A stretch of 43,434 nucleotides of DNA from DAIDJM01 sp964250215 (GTDB lineage: Bacteria; Pseudomonadota; Alphaproteobacteria; Acetobacterales; Acetobacteraceae), in the NCBI GenBank assembly GCA_964250215.1, contig CAXUEX010000006.1:1-43434 (forward strand). Direction: 5' to 3'. Below are positions 8,131 through 15,974 of this stretch, one piece after another. Each line of letters opens with the position of its first letter. The stretch's first letter is position 1. Made by a program: the position numbers and the translations under genes. The notes beneath the pieces were generated by a model. That model did no database searches. It was not told the origin of the DNA and saw only the letters and a program-made list of their open reading frames with translations.

Positions 8131-9381
8131 CTATTTGGCCGACGCGGCGCGCGTGACGAAGCCTGCACCCGACAGCTCGAACACCGTGCCGCCGCCGTAA
8201 GCGCCGCCGCTTGTTGTGGTGCCGTAAAGATTGCCCGCGGCATCGGCGATCAGCCCGGCCTGGGGAATGTCGCCGTCCTGGCCGCCGGTGAAGGCATACA
8301 GCGGCGTCAGCGTCCGATGATCGGCCGAGAGCTTGAACACGGCACCGAGAAAGGCGCCGCCGAACTGGTCGGCGCCGCCGTTCGTGGTGCCGAACAAATT
8401 GCCGGCCGCGTCGATCAGCAGCGTGCCTTGCGGCACGGCACCGTTCGGATCGTTGGAACCGAAGGTCGCCAGCGTGGTCAGTTTCCGGTGGCCGGGCGCC
8501 GCCAGTTCGAAGATCGTGCCGCCGCCGCCGCTTCCACCATATTGCGTCGTGCCATAAAGATTGCCCGCCGCATCCAATGTGAGGCCGCCCAAGGGGTTGG
8601 CGCCATTGTTGCCGTCAAATGCCGCCAAGGTGGTGAGCGTACGATGATCCGGGCCCGACAATTCGAACACCGTGCCGTAGGTGCCCGGGCCGCCGGTGAA
8701 CGTGGTGCCGTAAAGATGCCCGGCGGCATCCGCAACCAATGTCGATCCGGGCTGGCTGCCGTTGCTCACGGCAAACGAGATCAGCGTGGTCTGGGTTCGA
8801 TGGTCGGGCGCGGAAAGCTTGAACACGGTGCCGTAGCCGCCCGTGCCGCCGGCGCTGGTGGTGCCGAAAAGGTTTCCCTGGCTGCGGGGTTGCCCAGGCG
8901 CATACAACGTCAGGCCGCCCAACGGGGTGGCTCCGTTGCTGCCCGAGAACGAGAGCAGCGTCGTCAGGGTTTGATGGTTAGCGCCGGAAAGCTTGAAAAC
9001 GGTGCCCGATCCCGCGGCGCCGCCGGATTCGGTGGTGCCCAGCAGATTTCCGTACGCATTGAGCGTCAGCGCGGTGCCGGGTCCGGCTCCGTTGCTGCTG
9101 TCGAATGCCAGAAGCGTTTTGAAAATACTATGCTTGGGGCCGGAGAGCTCGAACACGGTTCCATAGCCGAACTCGCCGCCGCTGCCGCCGAACAGCGTGG
9201 TTCCGTACAGGTTTCCGGCCGCATCCGATATCAAACCGGCGATCGGCACGCTGCCGCCGGTGCCGTTGAAGGAAACGAGGGTGGTCAGGGCCGGCGTGGC
9301 CTGGGCGGCCATGGCCAAATTGGTAACCGTGCCGCAAACGATCCAAGTGCCGAGCAACCGCATGGCCCGCGTGTTCGTCAT
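8131..9381 (-). CDS. Secreted GloVer-repeat (TIGR03803-type) protein 1
   Basis: The protein is built from about seven tandem repeats of roughly 50 residues, each with a core like DAAGNLYGTTxxGGxxGxGTVFELS. These match the GloVer repeats of the TIGR03803 class, which are predicted to fold as beta-propeller blades and occur in secreted proteins. Start chosen at the ATG at 9381 (MTNTRAMRLLGTWIVCG), giving a signal peptide ending near NLAMAAQA; the frame is open to 9456 without homology. Function is unknown. The downstream paralogue at 9419-10555 lies on the same strand with a 37-bp gap, suggesting co-transcription. Internal repetition is at the protein level. Confidence 0.85.
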   Translation of the reverse strand: MTNTRAMRLLGTWIVCGTVTNLAMAAQATPALTTLVSFNGTGGSVPIAGLISDAAGNLYGTTLFGGSGGEFGYGTVFELSGPKHSIFKTLLAFDSSNGAGPGTALTLNAYGNLLGTTESGGAAGSGTVFKLSGANHQTLTTLLSFSGSNGATPLGGLTLYAPGQPRSQGNLFGTTSAGGTGGYGTVFKLSAPDHRTQTTLISFAVSNGSQPGSTLVADAAGHLYGTTFTGGPGTYGTVFELSGPDHRTLTTLAAFDGNNGANPLGGLTLDAAGNLYGTTQYGGSGGGGTIFELAAPGHRKLTTLATFGSNDPNGAVPQGTLLIDAAGNLFGTTNGGADQFGGAFLGAVFKLSADHRTLTPLYAFTGGQDGDIPQAGLIADAAGNLYGTTTSGGAYGGGTVFELSGAGFVTRAASAK

Positions 9382-9418
9382 TTCCTGATCCCCGCTCGCT
9401 TTTTTCTGTTCGGATGCG

Positions 9419-10555
9419 CTACGGCGTGATGCTGAAAAGCGTCCCGCCGCCCGCACCGCCGAGCCCCGCGGTTCCGTAGATGACGCCGCCCTTGCCCAGC
9501 GCGACGCCAGCCTCGGGGTATTGGCCGTCCGCGGCCTGGAAGCTGTGCAGAACGGTGAATTTCGCGGTTCGCAGATTTATCTGGTAAACGGTGCCGTAAT
9601 TGTAGGCGCCGCCCGCGTAGGCGGTGCCGTAAAGCAAGCCGCTGCGGGAGATTGCCGGCCTGCCTTGCGGCTGCTCGCCGTCGGCGGCGCCGGCGAACGA
9701 GTGCAGGAGCGTGAAGGTTTTCTTCACGAGATCGTATTTCCAGACGGTGCCGAAATTGTTCTGGCCGCCACGATAGGTGGTGCCATAAACCGCGTTTTCG
9801 AACAGCGCTACGCCGGCGAACGGCACGGCACCCATCTTTTTGTCGGCGAACGCGTGCAGAACCGTGAACGTGGCAGTGCTGGGATCATAAGAATAAACCC
9901 CGCCGGTGGACGTTTTGCCGTTCAGCTCGTTCGCGCCATAGACGATTCCCGCGCTATCCAGGGCAACGTTGCCGATCGGCGCGCGCTCGCCCTTCACGTC
10001 GAAGGCGTAAAGCGTTTTCAGCGCCGGAACCGAGGGATTGACCCGGTACAGGGTGCCGCCATTCAGCGGTCCGGATACCAAGGTTACGCCGAACAGCTCG
10101 CCTTTGCGCACAGTCACGCCGCCATACGGGCTCGCGCCATCGGCGGCACCGCCGAATGTATGCAGCGTTGCAAACGCGCCCGATGCGAGGTCTAGCCGAT
10201 AGACCGTCCCGGCGTTGTTGGCGCCGCCCGAAGCCGCTGTGCCGTACAGACCGCCGCCGCTGAGCACGAGCGAGCCTTGCGGCTTGGCGCCGTCGGCCGC
10301 GCCGGTGAAACTGTAGAGATATTGGAAGGTGCTGGTCGAGGGCGTGTAGCGGAACACGGTTCCCGACTGGTTGCCGGTTGCGGTGGTGCCGAAGATATCC
10401 CCTTGCGCATCCAGCACCAGATCGCCTGTGGGAACATACCCGAGGTCTGAAAAAGAGAATGCGTGCAGAACATTGAAGGTGGACGCATAAGCTGAACCGC
10501 CGGCCAATGCGGCAAATCCCACTGCCACGGCCACAGTTGTTTTCGAGAATACCAT
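9419..10555 (-). CDS. Secreted GloVer-repeat (TIGR03803-type) protein 2
   Basis: A second repeat protein of the same class, 378 residues from the ATG at 10555, which begins a clear signal peptide (MVFSKTTVAVAVGFAALAGGSAYAS). The repeats have the form TFTVLHAFxxxxDGxxPxAGVxLxxGxxYGTxxxGGxxNxGTVY, with the LHSF/LHAF variant rather than the LVSF variant of its neighbour, so the two are ancient rather than recent duplicates. Predicted to be exported and to form a beta-propeller; no catalytic residues can be assigned. The frame runs open to 10687 but that extension is arginine-rich and precedes the signal peptide. It is upstream of repeat protein 1 in the same orientation. Confidence 0.83.
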   Translation of the reverse strand: MVFSKTTVAVAVGFAALAGGSAYASTFNVLHAFSFSDLGYVPTGDLVLDAQGDIFGTTATGNQSGTVFRYTPSTSTFQYLYSFTGAADGAKPQGSLVLSGGGLYGTAASGGANNAGTVYRLDLASGAFATLHTFGGAADGASPYGGVTVRKGELFGVTLVSGPLNGGTLYRVNPSVPALKTLYAFDVKGERAPIGNVALDSAGIVYGANELNGKTSTGGVYSYDPSTATFTVLHAFADKKMGAVPFAGVALFENAVYGTTYRGGQNNFGTVWKYDLVKKTFTLLHSFAGAADGEQPQGRPAISRSGLLYGTAYAGGAYNYGTVYQINLRTAKFTVLHSFQAADGQYPEAGVALGKGGVIYGTAGLGGAGGGTLFSITP

Positions 10556-10691
10556 TTCCAGCCATCCTTGCTTCGAGCGGCTACCGTAAGCCAGGTCGCT
10601 GCTCGCGGCAATCCCGAGCGTGTTTTCATCGGGCGATGCGGCTCGTTGCGGGGTTGCACCTCTCGTCGCGGGCTCGCGTCGCGTCATTCGC

Positions 10692-11027
10692 TCACGGTAG
10701 AACGGCTTTCGGGATGCGCAACTCCATCAACGGGGCGTGCTGCTGCGCGCCGAAAGTGTCGGTCTCGCCGACGCTGCCTTGCTTTCCCGGGCGCCGGACC
10801 GTCAGCTTGAAAGCGAGCGCGGGCTGGAAAAACTGGAAATTCATGACGTCCTCGTCGGCAACGCCGTACAAGGCGGCCAGCGACTGCCTTGTCACCGCAC
10901 CGCTCGACATCACGCGTTCATACACCTCCGGCCGATCGAAAATCACGTCGAACGTCAGCTCGAACGGCCCCGCATTCTTGCTGCGAACAACGCGCGCCAG
11001 GTCGGCCAGCCGCTCGGCATCGGCCAT
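10692..11027 (-). CDS. DUF4387-family protein
   Basis: This 111-residue protein resembles DUF4387, a small domain regularly encoded beside AtuA/DUF1446 proteins. It starts MADAERLADLARVVRSKNAGPFELTFDVIFD and contains RPEVYERV and the VMNFQFFQPALAFKLTVRRP segment characteristic of the family. It begins 2 bp after the stop of the AtuA-like gene, so the two are likely translated together and may form a complex. The biochemical role is not established to my knowledge. A longer reading in the same frame upstream (to 11984) is antisense-like filler over the AtuA gene and was discarded. Confidence 0.85.
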   Translation of the reverse strand: MADAERLADLARVVRSKNAGPFELTFDVIFDRPEVYERVMSSGAVTRQSLAALYGVADEDVMNFQFFQPALAFKLTVRRPGKQGSVGETDTFGAQQHAPLMELRIPKAVLP

Positions 11028-11029
11028 CG

Positions 11030-12406
11030 TCAAAACTCCATGTGCTTGATCGGGAACATGGCGACGGGATCGTCGATCTGCATGAGATGATAGATGCTGA
11101 AGGCGCAGACCGGACCGATCTCGTTTTCCAGCGGCGTGAGCGGAAAAGCCATGTTGCCGCCGGTCGCCCGCTGGCCCGGGTAGGCAGCGTGCAAGCAGGC
11201 CACCCGGGCGGTGTTGCAGATTGCGCTGGCAACCTCCTGCGTCGGCCCCACCGCTTCGCACAGGATGCAGAGTTCGTGCGGTGTGGCGTTTCGCACCGGT
11301 TCCAGCGCGCCCATCACGCCATTCTTGCCATAAACGTGGAACACCAGTTGCGCCTCGCCGGTGCCGAGCATCCGGTGCAGGCTTGCCACATATTTCCGCA
11401 CCGTATCCAGGTAGCCGTCGATCTGCGCGATCAGAATGGGATCGCGGATGCCGCCGATGAAGATCGTGCGGTGGCCGACGATCTTCGCGCCTTCGAGTTT
11501 CACCGTGTAGGGCGTTGGCCGGAACACGCTGCCGCGCACCCGTACCGTGCGGGCGTCCAGCGCTTCGTAGGTCGCCGAACCCAAATCGAGCATGCCGCCC
11601 GGACCGGCCAGTTGGTCGGCGCGCGATTTCTCGTACAGCGTATGCGCGGCAACCGACAGCGGCGTGCAGCGCGCGGCCGGACTCATCGGCACGAGGTCGA
11701 AACTGTCCTGCCGGATCGTCGCCAGGATCACATGGCCCTTCGGCTCGGCGCAGACGCCGCCGCATTCCATGATCTTGCCCATATGCCAGGCGACACCGGG
11801 AGCCATGCCGCGCCGCAGGCAAAGCGCGGCATAGGGTGCCGGGTCGTAGGCCCGGCCGGCCACGATCACATCCAGCCCAGGGTCCTCTTCGAGTGCGCGG
11901 GCAAAAGGCTCGGCGCCCATCTGGGCCACGATGTTCGTCGCCTCGTCGATGTCGGAAGCGGTCAGCGCCGGCACCGGGCCGCACGGCGCTATCCGGTTTT
12001 CCGCAAGGCGCTGCCGGACGAGCGGCTTCGGCACGTCGGCGTAGATCGCTGCCGCGCGCAGCCGATAGCTGCGCGCCTGGGCAATTCCGCGTATCAGATC
12101 GAGCAGGAAATCGACCTGCTCGTTGGTGCCGGTGCCGCCGGCGGAGCCGATCAGCAACGGTATTCTGCTTCTGGCGCAGGCCTCCAGCATCGGCTCCAGG
12201 TCGCGGGCATAGGCGCTGTCGCTGCAGGTGCGTTTGCCCAGCGCCAGTTCCTGCGGGCCGTTATCCGTGGAGCCGGAATCGATAACGATGGCATCGGCGC
12301 CGGCCTCAATGGCGGCGCGGAAATGATCCAGCGGGTAGCCATAGCCCAACATGCCGACCGGCGTGACGATCCTCAGTTCGGCGGCCACGCGATCCTCCCG
12401 TTCCAT
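11030..12406 (-). CDS. AtuA-like (DUF1446) acyclic terpene utilization family protein
   Basis: The family is named from AtuA of Pseudomonas, needed for growth on acyclic terpenes, but the reaction of these proteins is not well defined. Family hallmarks visible are GYGYPLDHFRAAIEAGADAIVIDSGSTDNGP near the N-terminus, LLIGSAGGTGTNEQVD, VIVAGRAYDPAPYAALC, GKIMECGGVCAEP, and the later IGGIRDPILIAQIDGYLDTVRKYV. The length of about 458 residues is that of AtuA proteins whose small C-terminal partner is a separate gene, here DUF4387. Start is ATG 12406, one base after the flavin reductase stop; ATG 12415 is an alternative. It is part of a four-gene unit with MmgE/PrpD. Confidence 0.87.
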   Translation of the reverse strand: MEREDRVAAELRIVTPVGMLGYGYPLDHFRAAIEAGADAIVIDSGSTDNGPQELALGKRTCSDSAYARDLEPMLEACARSRIPLLIGSAGGTGTNEQVDFLLDLIRGIAQARSYRLRAAAIYADVPKPLVRQRLAENRIAPCGPVPALTASDIDEATNIVAQMGAEPFARALEEDPGLDVIVAGRAYDPAPYAALCLRRGMAPGVAWHMGKIMECGGVCAEPKGHVILATIRQDSFDLVPMSPAARCTPLSVAAHTLYEKSRADQLAGPGGMLDLGSATYEALDARTVRVRGSVFRPTPYTVKLEGAKIVGHRTIFIGGIRDPILIAQIDGYLDTVRKYVASLHRMLGTGEAQLVFHVYGKNGVMGALEPVRNATPHELCILCEAVGPTQEVASAICNTARVACLHAAYPGQRATGGNMAFPLTPLENEIGPVCAFSIYHLMQIDDPVAMFPIKHMEF

Positions 12407-12407
12407 G

Positions 12408-12914
12408 TCAGGCATAAGTGCCGTCGCGATACACAAGGCTCGCCGTATCCGGCCCCAGCCGCAATTGCTCCACCAGGCCGACGAAAGCGAAATGGCTGCC
12501 GTAGGCGAGCACCCGCTCGACGCGGCACGCGACATTGGCCGGTGCGTCCGGCAGCACCGGAAGATGGCCGGGTTCCAGGAGCCAACCCCCGTGATCGAAG
12601 CGGGGCCGCCCGGCCGGCTTGCGCGAAAAGGCCTGCGCCACGGCGGCGTGCTGCGTGCCGAGCAGGGTCAGGCAGAAGCAGGTGCCGAGCGAGAGCTGGG
12701 CGCAGATGGAAGCGGACTGGTTCACGCACACCAGCATGGCGGGCGGCTCGGCGGAGAACGAGGTGGCCGCGGTCACCGCCATGCCGTTCACCGCATCGCC
12801 CGTGCCGGTGCTGAGGATGCACACCCCGGCGGCATGACGCCGCATGGCCGCCTTGAACGCGGAAACGCCCGTGCGCGCATCGGCGGCGTCGATCGCTTCG
12901 CTTCGGTTCTGCAC
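12408..12914 (-). CDS. Flavin reductase-domain protein
   Basis: Proteins of this class reduce FMN or FAD with NAD(P)H and supply the free reduced flavin to a separate monooxygenase. The 168-residue product shows the family core FKAAMRRHAAGVCILST, GMAVTAATSFSAEPPAMLVCVNQSAS, and the GSHFAFVGLVEQ segment near the end. The GTG at 12914 gives the usual length; the frame is open to 13001 but there overlaps the MmgE/PrpD gene. The natural client is the NtaA-type monooxygenase diverging at 14592, the classic two-component arrangement, although here the two are in opposite transcripts. Confidence 0.87.
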   Translation of the reverse strand: MQNRSEAIDAADARTGVSAFKAAMRRHAAGVCILSTGTGDAVNGMAVTAATSFSAEPPAMLVCVNQSASICAQLSLGTCFCLTLLGTQHAAVAQAFSRKPAGRPRFDHGGWLLEPGHLPVLPDAPANVACRVERVLAYGSHFAFVGLVEQLRLGPDTASLVYRDGTYA

Positions 12915-12948
12915 GATTTCAGTTTCGCGTCCGTGACAGCTTTTCGCT

Positions 12949-14340
12949 TCAGACGACGCAGAGCCGGGCAAGCCCGGACACGTCCGGTTCCCGTTCCACA
13001 TCCCACGCCATCCGCACGATCCGCCGGGCCGCGTCGGCGCGCATCACCCGCGTGGCGTTGGCCATGAACTTGGCCTCGATATCGGCCTCGCTCATGGGCC
13101 GTTCCGGCGTGCCGAAGCTGGTCGCCACGCGGTGCGAGACGATCCCGCCGCTGTGCAGCGTGATCCGGACCTCGCCGGGGAAATGCGCGGGGAAATCGCT
13201 GGCCGGATCCTCCGAGCAGGATGTGCGGTCGGCGATCGCCAGCACCGCCGGATCGGCCACGCCGCGGTCGTGGAAGGCGGCCAGGTCCACCTCGCCGGTG
13301 ACCAGCGCGAGGGCGACGATGTAGGGCACGCTGAACATCGCGGCATAGGGCTCGGCCGGGCGGGTGGGGCCGGAGACCATGTGCATCAGCCGCTTGTGCA
13401 GCGGGCAATCGATGGATGCGATGTCGTCCAGCCGCACGCGGTGGCGCAGCTCCAGGGCGCAATCCACGAAGCCGTGGGTGAAATGGCAGCAGGGATATGG
13501 CTTCAGGCCGATGCCCGCGATCAGCCAGTTGCGGCCGATGTCGTGCGCCGGGGAGGCATCGCCCAGCGGAATTTTCCCGAGATGCGCGTGGTAGAAGCCG
13601 TGGCCGCCTTCCAGCATGGTCGGCGGGCCGCGGAACCCGCCGATGCCCAGCCCGGCCGCGGCGATGCCGCTATGCGCGGCCCAGCCGGGATGCATCCGCT
13701 TCAGCCAGGAATCCTGCAATTCCAGCAAGCCGGCGGCCATGCTGCCGCACAGGCCCGCGGCCGAGACCAGCGCCTGGCGGTCCGCCCCCATCAACCGCCC
13801 CGCCGTGAACGTGGCCGCGAACGCGCCGCATAGCGCGGTGGGGTGGAAGCCGCGATCGTGGAAGCCGCCTTCGGCGGCGCGGGCGAGGCGGCAGCCGATC
13901 TCCAGCCCGGCGATCAGGCTGGTGAGGAATTCCGCGCCGGTGGCGCCTTCGGCCTCGCCGGCCGCCAGGGCCGCCGCCAGCGCCGGCGCGGTGGCGTGGT
14001 AGATCGCGCCGATATGGGTGTCGTCGAAATCGAGCCCATGGATCAGCGTGCCGTTCACCAGGGCGGCCCCGGCCGGCGGCAGCCTGGCGCCGGTGCCGAT
14101 CGCGCGCGATCCGTCGCCTTGGCCGAGCTTGCGTGCGCCGGCCAATATGGGCCCGGCGAAATCGAAGCCCGACGAGGCCAGCGCGATGCCGAGCGCGTCC
14201 AGCATGTGCCCCTTGGCTTTGCGCACCAGGTCCGCCGGCACTCGATCGAGGCGCAGCCCGAGCGCGAATTTGGCCAATTCGCCCGACAGCGTCAGCGCTT
14301 CGTCCGCCGTCGCGCGCTCCTGGATGGCGTGGGTGTCCAT
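12949..14340 (-). CDS. MmgE/PrpD family protein
   Basis: This family includes 2-methylcitrate dehydratase (PrpD), cis-aconitate decarboxylase and many uncharacterised dehydratase-like enzymes of catabolic clusters. The 463-residue protein starts at ATG 14340, preceded by a strong GGGAGGAACCC ribosome site. Typical segments are LVRKAKGHMLDALGIALASSG, NGTLIHGLDFDDTHIGAIYHATAPALAAALA, FHDRGFHPTALCGAFAATFTAGRL, and KPYPCCHFTHGFVDCA. It lacks strong PrpD-specific context (no prpB or prpC), so a 2-methylcitrate role is unlikely; it probably dehydrates or decarboxylates an acid intermediate of the same pathway as AtuA/DUF4387. Confidence 0.88.
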   Translation of the reverse strand: MDTHAIQERATADEALTLSGELAKFALGLRLDRVPADLVRKAKGHMLDALGIALASSGFDFAGPILAGARKLGQGDGSRAIGTGARLPPAGAALVNGTLIHGLDFDDTHIGAIYHATAPALAAALAAGEAEGATGAEFLTSLIAGLEIGCRLARAAEGGFHDRGFHPTALCGAFAATFTAGRLMGADRQALVSAAGLCGSMAAGLLELQDSWLKRMHPGWAAHSGIAAAGLGIGGFRGPPTMLEGGHGFYHAHLGKIPLGDASPAHDIGRNWLIAGIGLKPYPCCHFTHGFVDCALELRHRVRLDDIASIDCPLHKRLMHMVSGPTRPAEPYAAMFSVPYIVALALVTGEVDLAAFHDRGVADPAVLAIADRTSCSEDPASDFPAHFPGEVRITLHSGGIVSHRVATSFGTPERPMSEADIEAKFMANATRVMRADAARRIVRMAWDVEREPDVSGLARLCVV

Positions 14341-14412
14341 GGGTTCCTCCCGGCAGTGTCGCGTGCTTTCAGGCTTTTTCGGAGCGGCGACGCGCATCGG
14401 CAAGTTCGCTTT

Positions 14413-14430
14413 CGCTATCATCCTATAGCG
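14413..14430. promoter_or_regulatory. Operator-like dyad 1 in divergent promoter region
   Basis: CGCTAT-CATCCT-ATAGCG is a perfect 6-6-6 inverted repeat in the 251-bp region between the divergent MmgE/PrpD and monooxygenase genes. It shares its GCTAT-N6-ATAGC core with a second copy 50 bp away, so the pair is probably bound by one dimeric regulator. The adjacent LysR-type regulator is the obvious candidate. Confidence 0.55.
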
Positions 14431-14463
14431 GCCGCCACTTAATCCGCCGGCCCATTGCGCGGC

Positions 14464-14479
14464 GCTATAGGTGAATAGC
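14464..14479. promoter_or_regulatory. Operator-like dyad 2 in divergent promoter region
   Basis: GCTAT-AGGTGA-ATAGC, the second copy of the dyad at 14414-14429; the different spacer sequence shows that the arms, not the spacer, are kept. Centre-to-centre distance is 50 bp, close to five helical turns. In addition CCTATAGCG (14422-14430) and CGCTATAGG (14463-14471) form a larger inverted pair linking both sites. Confidence 0.55.
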
Positions 14480-14549
14480 ATGCGGCAAATTGTCGTGCCG
14501 CCGCTGTGCTGACAGAACGCAATCCGCAGCGGCGCCAAGACGCCCGGCA

Positions 14550-14579
14550 CGAAACACACGGATCGCGAAACACACGGAT
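14550..14579. repeat. Two direct copies of a 14-bp sequence before the monooxygenase gene
   Basis: CGAAACACACGGAT occurs at 14550-14563 and again at 14566-14579, a 16-bp period, ending 12 bp before the ATG at 14592. It may be a small slippage duplication in the leader or part of a binding site. Confidence 0.6.
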
Positions 14580-14591
14580 AGGGAAACGAAT

Positions 14592-15968
14592 ATGCCAAAG
14601 CCGGATCGCCAGATGGCGCTGATCGCGTTCATGCAGGCGCAGAACTGCTCGAACTACGTGGGCTCCTGGCGCCACGCGGCGTCCACGCCGGATTTCATGA
14701 CGCCGGAATACTACCAGCGCATCGCCCGCACGTTGGAAGACGGCTGTTTCGACCTCGCTTTCTTCGACGACCGGCTGGCCATGCCGGACATCTACGGTGC
14801 CGACCATCGCGCCACGGTGGAGAACGGCATTCGCGCGGTGAAGCTGGATCCCACGCCGGTGATGATGGCCATGGCCGCCGTCACCACGCATCTCGGCCTG
14901 GGCGCCACCTACTCCACGACCTATTACGAGCCGTATCACGTGGCGCGCCTGTTCGCGACCATGGATTTGATGACGCGCGGCCGCGTCGCGTGGAACATCG
15001 TCACCTCGCTGAACGATTCGGAAGCGGAAAATTTCGGCAAGGCCGAGCACCTGGAACACGATCTGCGCTACGACCGCGCCGACGAGTTCATGGAGGCGGT
15101 GCTCGGCCATTGGGACAGTTGGGCGGAAGGCGCGCTGCTGATCGACAAGGCAAGCGGCCGGTTCGCCGATCCGGATCGCGTGCGCCGCCTGGATTACCAG
15201 GGAAAATTCTTCCGCTCGCGCGGGCCGCTAACCGTTCCCCGCTCAGAACAAGGCCATCCCGTGCTGCTGCAAGCGGGTTCCAGCGGACGCGGCCAGCGCT
15301 TCGCCGGCCGCTGGGCCGAACTGGTGTTCGCGGGTTACGGCAATCTGGAAGGCGGCAAGAAGCAATACGCCAGCCTGCGCGCCGCCGCCGAGGCCGCCGG
15401 GCGGCATCCGGACAGCGTGAAGATCGCGCCCGCGGTCGGCGTGGTGGTCGCCGAGACGGCTGCGCAGGCCGCCGAGAAGCTCGACTATATCGACAGCCTT
15501 GCCAAGCCGATCGACGGCCTGACGCTGCTGTGCGAGGTGCTGAACGTCGATTTCGCCACCCGCGACTACGAGGCGCCATTCACCGACGAGGAACTGGCCG
15601 CCGTCTCCTGGCAGAGCCTGCGCGACCGGGTAATTGCGAAAAGCGGCAAGAAGAACCCCTCGGTTCGCGACTTCGTGGAAACGTCCGGACGCGGCAGAAT
15701 CCGCGAGGCGCCGGTGTTCGTGGGCACGCCCACGCAGGTTGCCGACGAAATGGCGGCCTGGTTCGAGAGTGCCTGCGACGGTTTCGTGCTGGCCGCCGCC
15801 AGCACGCCGGGCAGCTACGAGGATTTCGTCCGCCTGGTCGTGCCGGAACTGCAACGGCGCGGCCTGCACCGCCAGCAGTATCCCGGCCGGACGTTGCGAG
15901 ATACGCTCGGCTTGTCCAGGCCGATGGCCGGCGACCGGCCTTCGCCGGCGGATCGCCGCCGTTTCTGA
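14592..15968 (+). CDS. NtaA/DmoA-type FMN-dependent monooxygenase
   Basis: These LLM-class (bacterial luciferase-like) enzymes oxidise substrates such as nitrilotriacetate, dimethyl sulfide or related compounds with FMNH2 and O2, and need a separate flavin reductase. The 458-residue protein has the subfamily features WRHAASTPDFMTPEYYQRIARTLEDGCFDLAFFDDRL near the N-terminus, ATYSTTYYEPYHVARLFATMDLMTRGRVAWNIVTS, the LEHDLRYDRADEFMEAVLGHWDSW segment, YQGKFFRSRGPLTVPRSEQGHPVLLQAGSSGRG and a C-terminal GTPTQVADEMAAWFESACDGFVL. ATG 14592 fits the family start. The reductase partner is probably the divergent gene at 12408-12914. Substrate unknown. Confidence 0.92.
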   Translation: MPKPDRQMALIAFMQAQNCSNYVGSWRHAASTPDFMTPEYYQRIARTLEDGCFDLAFFDDRLAMPDIYGADHRATVENGIRAVKLDPTPVMMAMAAVTTHLGLGATYSTTYYEPYHVARLFATMDLMTRGRVAWNIVTSLNDSEAENFGKAEHLEHDLRYDRADEFMEAVLGHWDSWAEGALLIDKASGRFADPDRVRRLDYQGKFFRSRGPLTVPRSEQGHPVLLQAGSSGRGQRFAGRWAELVFAGYGNLEGGKKQYASLRAAAEAAGRHPDSVKIAPAVGVVVAETAAQAAEKLDYIDSLAKPIDGLTLLCEVLNVDFATRDYEAPFTDEELAAVSWQSLRDRVIAKSGKKNPSVRDFVETSGRGRIREAPVFVGTPTQVADEMAAWFESACDGFVLAAASTPGSYEDFVRLVVPELQRRGLHRQQYPGRTLRDTLGLSRPMAGDRPSPADRRRF

Positions 15969-15974
15969 TCGGCG

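Noticed and set aside
8131..10555. Periodic DNA similarity that could suggest a CRISPR or satellite array
   Set aside because: The periodicity follows amino acid repeats of GloVer proteins in an intact reading frame with signal peptides.
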